Shown here one piece after another: positions 9,216 to 18,400 of a DNA stretch of 64,000 bases. How positions within the stretch are numbered: position 1 is the stretch's first letter; each line of letters starts with the position of its first letter. The DNA lies in NCBI RefSeq assembly GCF_000213255.1, contig NC_015520.1:702001-766000 (forward strand). Reading direction: 5' to 3'. This DNA is from Mahella australiensis 50-1 BON. Lineage in GTDB: Bacteria; Bacillota; Clostridia; Mahellales; Mahellaceae. The notes under the pieces were generated by a model. The model saw nothing but the letters and a program-made list of their open reading frames with translations. It had not been told where the DNA came from and searched no databases. A program made the translations under genes and the position numbers.

Positions 9216-9596
9216 ATGAGTAATTTTCCTAATATATCTGATGCTGAGTGGAGGATAATGAAGGTCTTATGGAGAAAATCTCCTCTGACATCTACGGAGA
9301 TAATTGACTCTTTGAGAGGCGATACCGAGTGGAGTCCTAAAACAATCCATACACTTATCGGCAGATTGGTTAAAAAGAAAGCGATAGGGGTTAAGCGTGA
9401 GTCTCCGCTTAATAAGTATTTCCCTTTGGTTACCCAAAAAGAGTGCAGAATGGTAGAAACAAAATCCTTTGTTCAAAAAGTATATGACGGCTCATTGCAA
9501 TTGCTGGTAAAAAGCTTTATTAAAGACGAAAATTTATCTGCGGAGGAAATAGCCGAACTGAGGCGTATACTGGATGAAAAGGATGGTGATAGATAA
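9216..9596 (+). CDS. BlaI/MecI family transcriptional repressor
   Basis: This 126-residue protein has the winged-helix fold of BlaI/MecI/CopY repressors, starting MSNFPNISDAEWRIMKVLW, with the recognition region WSPKTIHTLIGRLVKKKAIG and a C-terminal dimerisation helix rich in E/K. In known systems the sensor protease BlaR1 triggers cleavage of the repressor. The ATG at 9216 has AAGAAGG 8 bases upstream; ATG at 9210 is too close to it. Its stop codon directly abuts the ATG of the BlaR1-like gene. No beta-lactamase or PBP gene lies beside it, so the regulated target may be elsewhere or may be the pair itself. Confidence 0.88.
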   Translation: MSNFPNISDAEWRIMKVLWRKSPLTSTEIIDSLRGDTEWSPKTIHTLIGRLVKKKAIGVKRESPLNKYFPLVTQKECRMVETKSFVQKVYDGSLQLLVKSFIKDENLSAEEIAELRRILDEKDGDR

Positions 9597-11987
9597 ATGA
9601 ATTTAGTAACGTTGTTTACTATGGTGCTTTCCTTATCATTTAGAGGGAGTATACTTTCAATATTGATTATTTTAGTTAAATGGACTTTCAAAAGTAAATT
9701 GAATGCTAATTGGCATTATTATATCTGGCTTTTACTTATAATTAGGCTTGTTATACCATATGCTCCCGAAAGCCCTATGAGTATCTTTAATTTATTGCCT
9801 TCTGTTTTGCAAAGCACTGAGATACCCGGAAATGTCAATAGAGTATCTGATATAGACGATGAACTTATTATGCCTCAGAACGTCGATATAAACACCGGTA
9901 ATGTACAGAATGAGATGATTAGAAATGAAAATATTACTGGAAATAGTGATAATGTTTGGCTTGACCATGACCTGTTATTAAGTGTAATATGGCTTATCGG
10001 TGTAGCGGGAATGTTGCTTTATATTTTGATTGCGAATATCGCATTCCGGTTAAAAATTAATGGTGCTCCGCACTGTAAAGACGAAGGAACTTTAAGAAGA
10101 CTTGACGATTGTGAAAGGGAAATGAATATTCGCACGATTATTCCGATTATATATAATAAAAATGTGAAAACACCTTCAATTTTCGGACTATTAAAACCTA
10201 AATTGTTATTATCTAGTGAAACTATGGATAATTTATCGGGAGACGAACAAAGATATATTTTTTTACATGAACTTGCACACTTGAAGAGAAAGGATAACTT
10301 AATTAACCTGATAACAATGCTGGTGCAGAGCCTGCACTGGTTCAACCCTATTGTATGGTATGCTTTTTATAAGATACGTGAGGATTGTGAGGTGGCATGC
10401 GATGCCTATGTTTTATCCCGATTAAAACCAACGGAATATAAAAAGTACGGGGAAACGATCATTAGGCTGATAAATATAATCTCTAAATCCTATTGGCATC
10501 CTGTTACTACCGGTATGACAAATAATAAATCAGGTTTAAAAAGTAGAATTAAAATGGTGGTTAAATTCAAAAAGAATTCTTGGAAATGGTCTGTTATAGC
10601 AGTTGCAGTAGCAATAGTGGTAGCTCTTATAGGATTGACCGATCCAAAAAGCACTACAAGTGTTAATGATAAAAACAATACCAGTATTCTATCAAAAAAT
10701 GATATTGACTTTAACAAAGATTTATATAACGAGAGCCTCAACGTAATAATGACTGACGGCAGATATTATGAGGAGACAGAACCCGGCCCGTACATGGGTT
10801 CGAATTGGGAAGGTAAGTACGATATTCAACTAATAGATAGCAGAGGAAATATATTATCTAAACTTGATCTTAACAAAGCATTTAATGAAGAAAAATTAAC
10901 TTTTCAGAGCGTTTTCAATATAGAATTTGATGATTATAATAACGATAGCAATATCGATTTTACAATTGGACAATATGCTTCGAGTAACGGTAATATCTAT
11001 AGACTGTTTACGATATTGCCTACCGGTGAAATAAAGGCACTGCCGATAAGAGGACAGTCAGAGATTTTTAGCAGCGGCGGTAATAGGTATTCTAAAAAAT
11101 TCGAGAAAATAGATACAGCTACTTTTAAAAATCGGTACTACGATAATAAAACTGGGGAAATGGTTGAAACTTATTATTCATGGGCAGATAGTGAAAATCA
11201 GTTTGTTATAAAGCCTGTTAGCACGGATATATCTCCCATTCAAACCGATTTTCCTTTGAAAGTTGCGGTAGATACGCAGTGTATAGTGGATTTAAACGGT
11301 GATGGCAGCGGCGACAGTGTATATTATAGCGTCGATAATAGTTCTTTTATGGTAAACGGTGCGGAATATATTGATAAATTAAAAGAAATGGATATTTATA
11401 TAGAAAATCCAAATCGAGAGTGGTATTGCATTGTTGATATAGATAAATCGGATAAATCTAAAGAAATAGCATTATTGGACGAAGGGCCAAGCAATGACCC
11501 ACGGAGTCATTTCTTTAGATTTACCGGAAATAAAGTTGAATATGCTGGCTCAATAACGGATTTTCCATATACATCTACCTGTAAATTTAATGGGGACGGT
11601 ACTATTGTCGCTAGATATAGGCTGTCTATACTTGAAACATGGTGGGCACCTGCCACGTGGGAATTAGATAGAAATGGCTATCTACAACAAACGCATCAAG
11701 ATATATATTATCCATATAGCTATGAATCCCAAGATTCTTCATTCGTACCTGTATTGCGTAAAGATCTCATGCTATATACCGAGCCGGACCTTAAGGCCGG
11801 CCGGGTGATGGCAATGGCCGGGAGCAAAGTGAATTTTAAGGCTACGGATAATGTACATTGGGTGTGTCTAAGTACGGGGAACGGAGCAGAAGGGTGGTTT
11901 TATGTGGAAGGATACAGCGCTATATTGGTTGGTGAAGAAAAAGTGGAGGCCACATCAATATTCGAAAACTTGAATTTTGCTGATTAG
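9597..11987 (+). CDS. BlaR1/MecR1-like M56 sensor peptidase with large C-terminal extension
   Basis: The N-terminal part has several membrane segments and an M56 zinc-protease domain with the HEXXH motif HELAH at residues 224-228, followed by CDAYVL, the typical third zinc-ligand region. A further hydrophobic helix (SVIAVAVAIVVALIGL, about residues 332-347) leads into roughly 440 outward-facing residues. In place of the penicillin-binding domain of BlaR1, these residues contain acidic repeat-like stretches such as DDYNNDSNIDFTIGQYA and DLNGDGSGDSVYYS (FG-GAP/VCBS-like) and a C-terminal SH3-like segment (LYTEPDLKAGRVMAMAG to GAEGWFYVEGY). It may therefore sense something other than a beta-lactam. 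It starts directly after blaI. The whole unit is more AT-rich than its neighbours. Confidence 0.85.
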   Translation: MNLVTLFTMVLSLSFRGSILSILIILVKWTFKSKLNANWHYYIWLLLIIRLVIPYAPESPMSIFNLLPSVLQSTEIPGNVNRVSDIDDELIMPQNVDINTGNVQNEMIRNENITGNSDNVWLDHDLLLSVIWLIGVAGMLLYILIANIAFRLKINGAPHCKDEGTLRRLDDCEREMNIRTIIPIIYNKNVKTPSIFGLLKPKLLLSSETMDNLSGDEQRYIFLHELAHLKRKDNLINLITMLVQSLHWFNPIVWYAFYKIREDCEVACDAYVLSRLKPTEYKKYGETIIRLINIISKSYWHPVTTGMTNNKSGLKSRIKMVVKFKKNSWKWSVIAVAVAIVVALIGLTDPKSTTSVNDKNNTSILSKNDIDFNKDLYNESLNVIMTDGRYYEETEPGPYMGSNWEGKYDIQLIDSRGNILSKLDLNKAFNEEKLTFQSVFNIEFDDYNNDSNIDFTIGQYASSNGNIYRLFTILPTGEIKALPIRGQSEIFSSGGNRYSKKFEKIDTATFKNRYYDNKTGEMVETYYSWADSENQFVIKPVSTDISPIQTDFPLKVAVDTQCIVDLNGDGSGDSVYYSVDNSSFMVNGAEYIDKLKEMDIYIENPNREWYCIVDIDKSDKSKEIALLDEGPSNDPRSHFFRFTGNKVEYAGSITDFPYTSTCKFNGDGTIVARYRLSILETWWAPATWELDRNGYLQQTHQDIYYPYSYESQDSSFVPVLRKDLMLYTEPDLKAGRVMAMAGSKVNFKATDNVHWVCLSTGNGAEGWFYVEGYSAILVGEEKVEATSIFENLNFAD

Positions 11988-12193
11988 GAGCAACTGCACG
12001 AAGCATAATATACTATCGATATGTACACAATACATACTATAAGTTTTGCATGAGGGATCAGTTTGTGCAATTTTGGTGCAAAATACTGCTAAATTTTGTA
12101 GAATAATGCCGTTTGCTATTGATTTTCTCTGTAGTACACTGTATTCGATAATTTATTTTCGTTAAATGTTATAAAGTGAAGGGTTTAGATGCC

Positions 12194-12421
12194 ATGGATA
12201 GTATAATTGTGAATAGAGCCAAGGCTCTTTTAGATTATCTATATGCTGTGATTAAGGTGGGCCAAAAGATCCATACTAAAATCGATGAATATGGCGATTT
12301 CGTGTTATATATGGATAAATTGCCAGATCATGAAGGTATAGAATTGCTGAACGTTTCGGAAGACAACGCAGCTTGTATAAACGCTATAATAAAAGTGAGC
12401 CAAAAACAGGTCAAACGCTAA
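12194..12421 (+). pseudogene. 5' fragment of helicase-nuclease gene, cut by IS21-type element
   Basis: The fragment encodes MDSIIVNRAKALLDYLYAVI through IIKVSQKQV and then runs into the insertion-sequence end, where a TAA at 12419-12421 stops it. GTGAAGGG about 10 bases before the ATG is a plausible ribosome binding site. The reading frame resumes on the far side of the element: a GTC codon present on both sides (12410-12412 and 15200-15202) allows the frame to be rejoined as ...SQKQV-RRQNIQPPPDV... The combined sequence resembles the N-terminus of clostridial AAA/SF1 helicases of this type, where a PP-x-x-L-x-x-W segment follows soon after. On its own it is unlikely to function. Confidence 0.7.
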
Positions 12422-12498
12422 CGAATTTTTGATCCACTAAAGACTAGAAATCCTGTATTATAGACATGAAAAACTTATGATACAGGAGGCTAAGGAGT

Positions 12499-13995
12499 GT
12501 GACAATTGAAGTGGATCTATATCAAGAAATTCGTCAGCTTTATGCTGTAGAGCATTGCTCGCAAAGGGAGATTGCCAGGCGTTTGGGTATCTCACGCAAT
12601 ACTGTCAAAAAGTATTGCCAAGGTGCATGTATGCCAGGGCAACGCAAACCTTACCAAGGAAGGATTGCCCCGGTACTAACCACGGAAGTAATCGAGTTTA
12701 TCCACTCCTGCTTGGAACAGGATAAACAAGAGAACGTCAAAAAGCAGCAGCATACGGCAAAAAGGATTTATGACCGTTTGGTAGAGGAAAAAGGGTTTAT
12801 GGGCGGAGAGTCCACTGTAAGGCAGTACGTCCAGCAACTGCGGCAAAACGTCAATAACGCCTATATCCCTTTATCCTTTGAGCCCGGTGAAGCGGTCCAA
12901 GTGGATTGGGGAGCGGCTAAGGTATATATAAAAGGCGTAAAACAAACCGTACATTTGTTCTGTATGCGCTTGTGCTTTAGCTGCGATATCTTTGTCATGG
13001 CTTTTACCAGGGAAAATGAAGAATCTTTCCTGGAAGGCCATAGAGCCGGTTTTGAATACTTCGGCGGCGTAGCAAGAAAGGAGATATTCGACAATTCCCG
13101 GCTTGCTGTAAAAGAAGGCTGGGGTACCCATGTAGTTAAAGAACAGCAGCGCTTTATGGCATTGAAGGCCCATTATGCCTTTGCAACTGAGTACTGCAAC
13201 CTGGCAGAGGGGCATGAAAAAGGACTGGTAGAAGGCCTGGTAGGATATATACGTCGCAATGTACTGGTACCTCTTGTGCACGTCGATAGCATAGAAGAGC
13301 TAAATCAGATAATACTGGATAGATGCATAAAGTACCGCTCGCATACCATAAGGGGCCGTTCCCAAACAGTGGGTAAAGGCTATGAGACCGAACGAGCCAG
13401 CTTGATACCGTTGCCCTTATATCCCTTTGATACTGCCATTCAGGTTACTGCCGGTGTAAATGAATTTGGCATAGTGCGTTTTGACGGCAGCCAGTATTCG
13501 GTCCCTCTTCATTTGGTGGGCAAGAATGTTACCGTCAAAGGATACGGCACAACGGTCAGGATATATTATCATAATGAGGATGTGGCTGCCTATCCTAGGA
13601 GCTATACGGCAAATACTGTTCAGTATCAGTTGAGCCATTACATTGACCTTTTGGAGAAGCGTCCCAGAGCGGTGTTGAATGCTAAACCAGTTAAGCAAGC
13701 CAATATACCTCAGGAAATACTGCGATGGGGACAAAGATTGCCGGCAGGTAACCGCGATATGGTGAAACTGCTCAGGCTGGTGGTAGACTATGGCACAGAA
13801 CGCATACTAAAAGAGATCAAAGCATTGGATATATCATCGCCTACCATTGAGCTTTTAAGGAGCAGATTAACCGATAGCGACGATAATGGTGCCGTGGATA
13901 ATGTTATACCCTTTCCGAATGATGTATCGGTTAAAGAGGTATCGTTAAACGCTTATGACGTGCTCTTGGCAGGAGGTGATAAGAACCATGAGTGA
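12499..13995 (+). CDS. istA: IS21-family transposase IstA
   Basis: IstA is the DDE/DDD transposase of IS21 elements. The 498-residue protein has an N-terminal helix-turn-helix (CSQREIARRLGISRNTVKKY), an rve-type catalytic core with QVDWGAAKVY, an Asp in KEIFDNSRLAVKEG and a Glu in EGHEKGLVEGLVG, and a C-terminal region with the Mu-type FDGSQYSVP fold. It starts with GTG at 12499; AGGAGG at 12483-12488 and a second AAGGAG precede it. It overlaps istB by 8 bases (ATGAGTGA), the usual arrangement for coupled istA/istB. It appears intact. Confidence 0.95.
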   Translation: MTIEVDLYQEIRQLYAVEHCSQREIARRLGISRNTVKKYCQGACMPGQRKPYQGRIAPVLTTEVIEFIHSCLEQDKQENVKKQQHTAKRIYDRLVEEKGFMGGESTVRQYVQQLRQNVNNAYIPLSFEPGEAVQVDWGAAKVYIKGVKQTVHLFCMRLCFSCDIFVMAFTRENEESFLEGHRAGFEYFGGVARKEIFDNSRLAVKEGWGTHVVKEQQRFMALKAHYAFATEYCNLAEGHEKGLVEGLVGYIRRNVLVPLVHVDSIEELNQIILDRCIKYRSHTIRGRSQTVGKGYETERASLIPLPLYPFDTAIQVTAGVNEFGIVRFDGSQYSVPLHLVGKNVTVKGYGTTVRIYYHNEDVAAYPRSYTANTVQYQLSHYIDLLEKRPRAVLNAKPVKQANIPQEILRWGQRLPAGNRDMVKLLRLVVDYGTERILKEIKALDISSPTIELLRSRLTDSDDNGAVDNVIPFPNDVSVKEVSLNAYDVLLAGGDKNHE

Positions 13996-14746
13996 GATAA
14001 ATCCCAAAAAGGAACTTATACGCCTATATGCCAAGCAGCTTCGCCTGCCTACCATAGCCAAATACGAACCGATTATGCGTCACGCCACAGAGGACGGCAT
14101 GGGCTATGAGGATTTCTTATGCGAGTTATTGGCCAACGAGGTGGCTACACGACAGGAAAATCAGCTAAAGCGCAGGATTAAAGCAGCAGGCTTTCCACTC
14201 GCTAAATCGCTGGATGAGTTTGATTTCAAAGCGTTGGAGCATGTCGAAGAAGCACTGGTCTGGCAGCTGGCTACAGGTGATTTTGTAGCAAATCGGGAGA
14301 ATGTCATCATGATAGGCAACCCGGGTACCGGCAAAACCCACTTGGCCATCGGCTTAGGCATGAGAATATGCAAAGCCGGATACAAGGTGAGATTTTACAC
14401 AGCGGCCCAGTTGGCTAACGAGCTGGCCGAAGCTCAGGAGTACCATCGCTTGAGCAAGATAGAGAAGCAACTGTCTAAAATTGATCTTCTCATACTTGAC
14501 GAGCTTTCCTACCTGAGCTTCAATAAGCACCATTCGGAGCTTTTGTTTCAGGTTTTATCCGAACGCTCAGAGAGAGCCAGCGTAATGATAACCACTAACT
14601 TAGAGTTCTCCCGTTGGGTAGAATTTTTTCAAGATACCGTACTGACAGCAGCGCTGGTAGACCGCTTAACCTTTAGGGCTCACATACTCAATATGAACGG
14701 TACATCATACCGGTTCAAGCAGCAAGCAGCAGCCCAGCGAGGATAG
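13988..14746 (+). CDS. istB: IS21-family helper ATPase IstB
   Basis: IstB is the AAA+ ATPase that selects the target and assists IstA. The 252-residue protein shows Walker A as GNPGTGKTHLAIGLG, Walker B as LLILDELSYLSF and a sensor segment SVMITTNLEFSRW. The start at 13988 is chosen because AGGAGGTGAT lies 7-10 bases upstream and overlaps the end of istA; a longer in-frame extension to 13955 lacks such a site. It appears full length. Confidence 0.94.
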   Translation: MSEINPKKELIRLYAKQLRLPTIAKYEPIMRHATEDGMGYEDFLCELLANEVATRQENQLKRRIKAAGFPLAKSLDEFDFKALEHVEEALVWQLATGDFVANRENVIMIGNPGTGKTHLAIGLGMRICKAGYKVRFYTAAQLANELAEAQEYHRLSKIEKQLSKIDLLILDELSYLSFNKHHSELLFQVLSERSERASVMITTNLEFSRWVEFFQDTVLTAALVDRLTFRAHILNMNGTSYRFKQQAAAQRG

Positions 14747-14781
14747 AGTCAGAGTCTAGCACTCGGGAGTCGCCGGTCTCT

Positions 14782-14976
14782 CTTGACAAGACCACCCAAA
14801 TGGATAGGCAAAAATACCGAGGGCAACGGAAGGGAAGCAAAAATCCAAACAGCCCAACCCTCGCCTAAAATATTATATCCCTTTGGGACCCGGTCTTGTC
14901 AAGCGCCGGTAAAAAGCGTGAGCATAAAGACTTGGCGGGTTAGGCCTTGGGGAATTTATCCCTCCCGCTTTTTACC
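14782..14976. repeat. Two long inverted repeats downstream of istB
   Basis: The 430-base tail of the IS21 element holds no convincing gene, but it contains a perfect 12-base inverted repeat CTTGACAAGACC (14782-14793) / GGTCTTGTCAAG (14892-14903). Directly after it lies a perfect 11-base one, GGTAAAAAGCG (14908-14918) / CGCTTTTTACC (14966-14976), with CCGG sequences next to each arm. RNA from this region would fold into two large hairpins. It could be a transcript-protecting structure, part of the transposition end complex, or an older nested element. Confidence 0.55.
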
Positions 14977-15087
14977 TGACCGGCTCCCCCGATGAAATCG
15001 TAGAACTCGATTGGTTAGCCTGCCTCGGGCTGAAAAAGAGAAGCAAAATGAGCTATTTTGCAAGATTTGCTTTTAAATCCTGCAAAG

Positions 15088-15166
15088 GTGGCTCAAAATT
15101 TCGCTAGCGCGTGGCTCACGAATTCGTTAGCGAAGGTGGCTCAAAATTTCATTAGCGAGTGGCTCA
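15088..15166 (+). repeat. Four GTGGCTCA repeats at the IS right end
   Basis: GTGGCTCA occurs at 15088, 15111, 15136 and 15159, spaced 23, 25 and 23 bases, each followed by AAATTTC, ACGAATTC or similar and a CGCTAGCG/CGTTAGCG-like segment. Spacing near two helical turns fits repeated binding of the transposase to one face of the DNA. A single inverted partner (TGATCCAC, 12430-12437) is seen at the left end. Confidence 0.7.
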
Positions 15167-15436
15167 AAATTTCGTTGACGATCGCAAGCTTGGCTTAAAG
15201 TCCGCAGACAGAATATACAGCCACCTCCAGATGTACCGAATAAATTAAAAGGATGGGTTGAGCTATCAGAAGATCCACGTCAGATCCCTATCAAAGCTGA
15301 TGAGTGCCAGATACAAGAAGAATGCATTGCATTTGAAGCGGATGAGCAACGCGTTGCCGCATGGGATGCTTATATAAATCAATGGAATGAATGGGCCGAA
15401 AGGATAAGGCCACAATATATCGTTCAGGACCTTTTC

Positions 15437-18400
15437 ATGAGGCTTTTCAATTTAAGGGAACGTCTAAAATACGATGAAGAACTAGAGCTGGCATGGGGCC
15501 AAGGCGTGGTCCTATGGAAGCACGGCGTACATGATATCAAATATCCGTTGATAATTCAGAAAATGATTCTCGATTATGATCCTATTAACGGTGTTATGAG
15601 CGTAATACCCGATGAGGATGCTGATTCAAGGTTAGAAACTGATATTTTTACCGATATGAACATACCGGATCTGTCACCTGTTCAAGAGCATTTTGAGCAA
15701 ATAGATTACAATCCCGCGGATAGCGGGACATATTTGGATATATTAAAAGAAGCAGGAGGCGTCATATCCGCTGACTTTTGCATATATAACGCGGAAGAAA
15801 TTCAAGATGAGGCTGCCGGCAAAAAGCTTTGCATTGTGGATGAGAGCGTATTGTTTGTACGCCGGCGCCAAGTCGATTCCCTGCTGAGGGATATAGACGG
15901 ATTAAAGAACGCCCTTACGGAGGATAAATTGGCTCAAGCCGGTGCATGGAAAGCAATATTGGGTGTTTCGGGAAATAAGCCGTCGGTATATGAGCAGAGA
16001 GAGCGGGATGAATGGAGCTGTCTTATAGATAAAAACATATTGTTTCCGCTTCCGGCTAACCTCGAGCAGATTCAGATCATAGATCGATTGGAACATGCTG
16101 ACGGCGTAGTGGTGTGGGGCCCGCCGGGGACCGGCAAAAGCCATACCATAGCCAATCTCATTTGTCACTTTATGGCTCAAGGTAAGAAAGTGCTCGTTAC
16201 ATCACAAAAAGAACAAGCGTTGACGGTTTTACACAATAAAATACCCGAGGCCCTAAGGCCTTTATGTATTAGCGTGTTGAGCCACGCCAACGATAGCAAG
16301 GAGCAGCTCAACAAAGCTGTTTCTACGATTATAGAAATGGTGACGCAATCGGATATAAATATTTTACAGGCTGATATAAAACGCTTGGAGGAACAGATAG
16401 ATCAGGACAAAGAAGAAATGATATCGATCCAGCGTCAAATGCAGAAGTTGGCAGGAATACAGGTCAGAATGGTGCAGTCGGATGATGGGCGTTTGCTTTT
16501 ACCTTCGGACCTTGCCAAAGTACTTAAATTGCAGGAGGATATGCATAACTGGCTGGATAATATGCCGGATTATGAAGTGATACCTGTGGTTGAAAGCGGT
16601 AAGGAGGCTGTAAAAATCGTTTCGCAACCGCCGCTTGATGGAGAGGAGATGAAACGCTTCAGGAAATCCCGCAGAGCTATAATAGATCATATAGATGATT
16701 TATCGTATGAATTTCCGGATACCAAGGATCTGTTGGATAGGGTTTCTTTCGGCAAGATGGTCGAGCACCTGCATAAGTTATCGGCTATGGATGCGGATGT
16801 GGACGGTTATATTCCCGGGGTTGTTTTCACCGATGAATCTGCAGATGGCATCGAAACCGCATTGAATGCCATAAAAGATGCTATGGATGTTTATAACCGC
16901 ATAAATGCCGATTGGCAGAAAACCTTATTGGATATTATGAGAAAATCTCCTCTGGACAGAGAAAAAATACTTAAATCCGCTCAATTATTGAAGCAGCATA
17001 TGGTTAACCTGGAGGATTTGTATTCCAAACTGAATTTATTGGATAACGTGACATGGGACCGTTCGATATTATTGGAAGAAACGGCGCAGTTTGTAGATGA
17101 GGCTTTGAATAATGTCAGAAGCGGTAAAAAAGCCGTTGGGCTGTTAGAGCTGAATATGAAGAAAAAACGGGCTTTGAAGGGCGTACTGGTAAACGGCCGT
17201 ATTCCTTGTTCGGAAGGCGAATGGGACTCAGCAAATAATTTTATAAGGCTTATTGTAGCTGCAAAAGAGGCATCCAATGCATGGAACAATTTTGCTGCCA
17301 ACAGCGGTATTGTCGAGCCTGACAACAAACAGGACATAGATATTCAAGATGTAAAACCTATAATGGAAACCATCAGGCGTTTGCTGGATGTTGTGGAATA
17401 CGACAGCGCCTGCATACCTAAAGCAAAACAGTGCCTTAACGCTATCATGAAAAACATCGGACCTGTTTCGGACGAGCGATTGGAGGACTTATATAAAGCA
17501 TTATCCATAAAGATGGCGCAGCAGCAGTATAGTGCGGCCGTAAGTGGCTTAAAAAGGCAAAAGGACGTGCTCGGCCGAGTCATCGATAAAGGTTGTGCTC
17601 ATGCAGTAGTTACGGATATGCTCAGTTGCTTGGATAAAACATATGAGTGCGACGATAAAACGGTCGAGATATGGGGTAACGGCTATCAGTTTATAAAATT
17701 AATAGAGAGCTTAAAGGACGATTATGATAGGTTTATGGCGTCCTGGCGGCGTTTGGATGCTAAAGCGCCTAAGTGGGCTCAGCGATGGTTGCAAAAGGAT
17801 GTGAATGAGAATGATCTCTGTCCAGCTTATTGGATGACATCGTGGAGCAATAATGCCATAAAGCACTATTTATACGATATAAACTTTGAGAACAGGAAAA
17901 TGAAAGATCTCGAAGATAAACAGGAACAATTGATCAAGGCTTTGAGAGGCGATAAAGAACAGTTGATATTGAATAAGACTACTTTAGGGCTTATGTTGGG
18001 TACGACAGAAGAGAGCTTGAAGGCTTTGGAACGCTGGCATTTGGCGGTTAGGAAGCTAGGCAAAGGTACAGGTAAATTGGCCTGGAGGAAAAAACAAATG
18101 GTACAGCACGAAATGCTTCAGGCCAAGGATGCTGTGCCGGTGTGGATAATGCCCGTTTATAAGGTATCTGAAACATTGCCGTCTGATTTTGCCAATTTCG
18201 ATGTGGTTATAGTCGACGAAGCCAGCCAATGCGATATTAAATCGCTATTGGCTTTAGCCAGAGGCAAAAAAGTGATCATAGTGGGTGATCCGGAACAGAT
18301 CAGCCCTGACGCCGTGGGCAAGAGCGTTATAGACGTTCAGAGATTGATGCAGCAATATTTGTCGGATATATCCATCAGGGATTATATGGATTTGACCACC

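Larger units (their letters stand above)
12415..15185 (+). mobile_element. IS21-family insertion sequence (istA-istB)
   Basis: The element carries istA and istB and splits a helicase gene. Related inverted ends are visible: AACGAATTTTTGATCCAC at 12420-12437 on the left, and GTGGCTCAAAATTTCGTT at 15159-15176 on the right, which reads AACGAAATTTTGAGCCAC on the other strand. Four GTGGCTCA repeats lie inside the right end, as expected for multiple transposase sites in IS21-type elements. Exact borders are uncertain by about 20 bases because the last bases are imperfectly matched. A shared GTC on either side may be part of a short target duplication. Confidence 0.85.

Noticed and set aside
14783-14995. 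70-codon frame downstream of istB
   Set aside because: It spans the two inverted repeats, has no ribosome binding site and an implausible composition; the DNA structure explains the region better.
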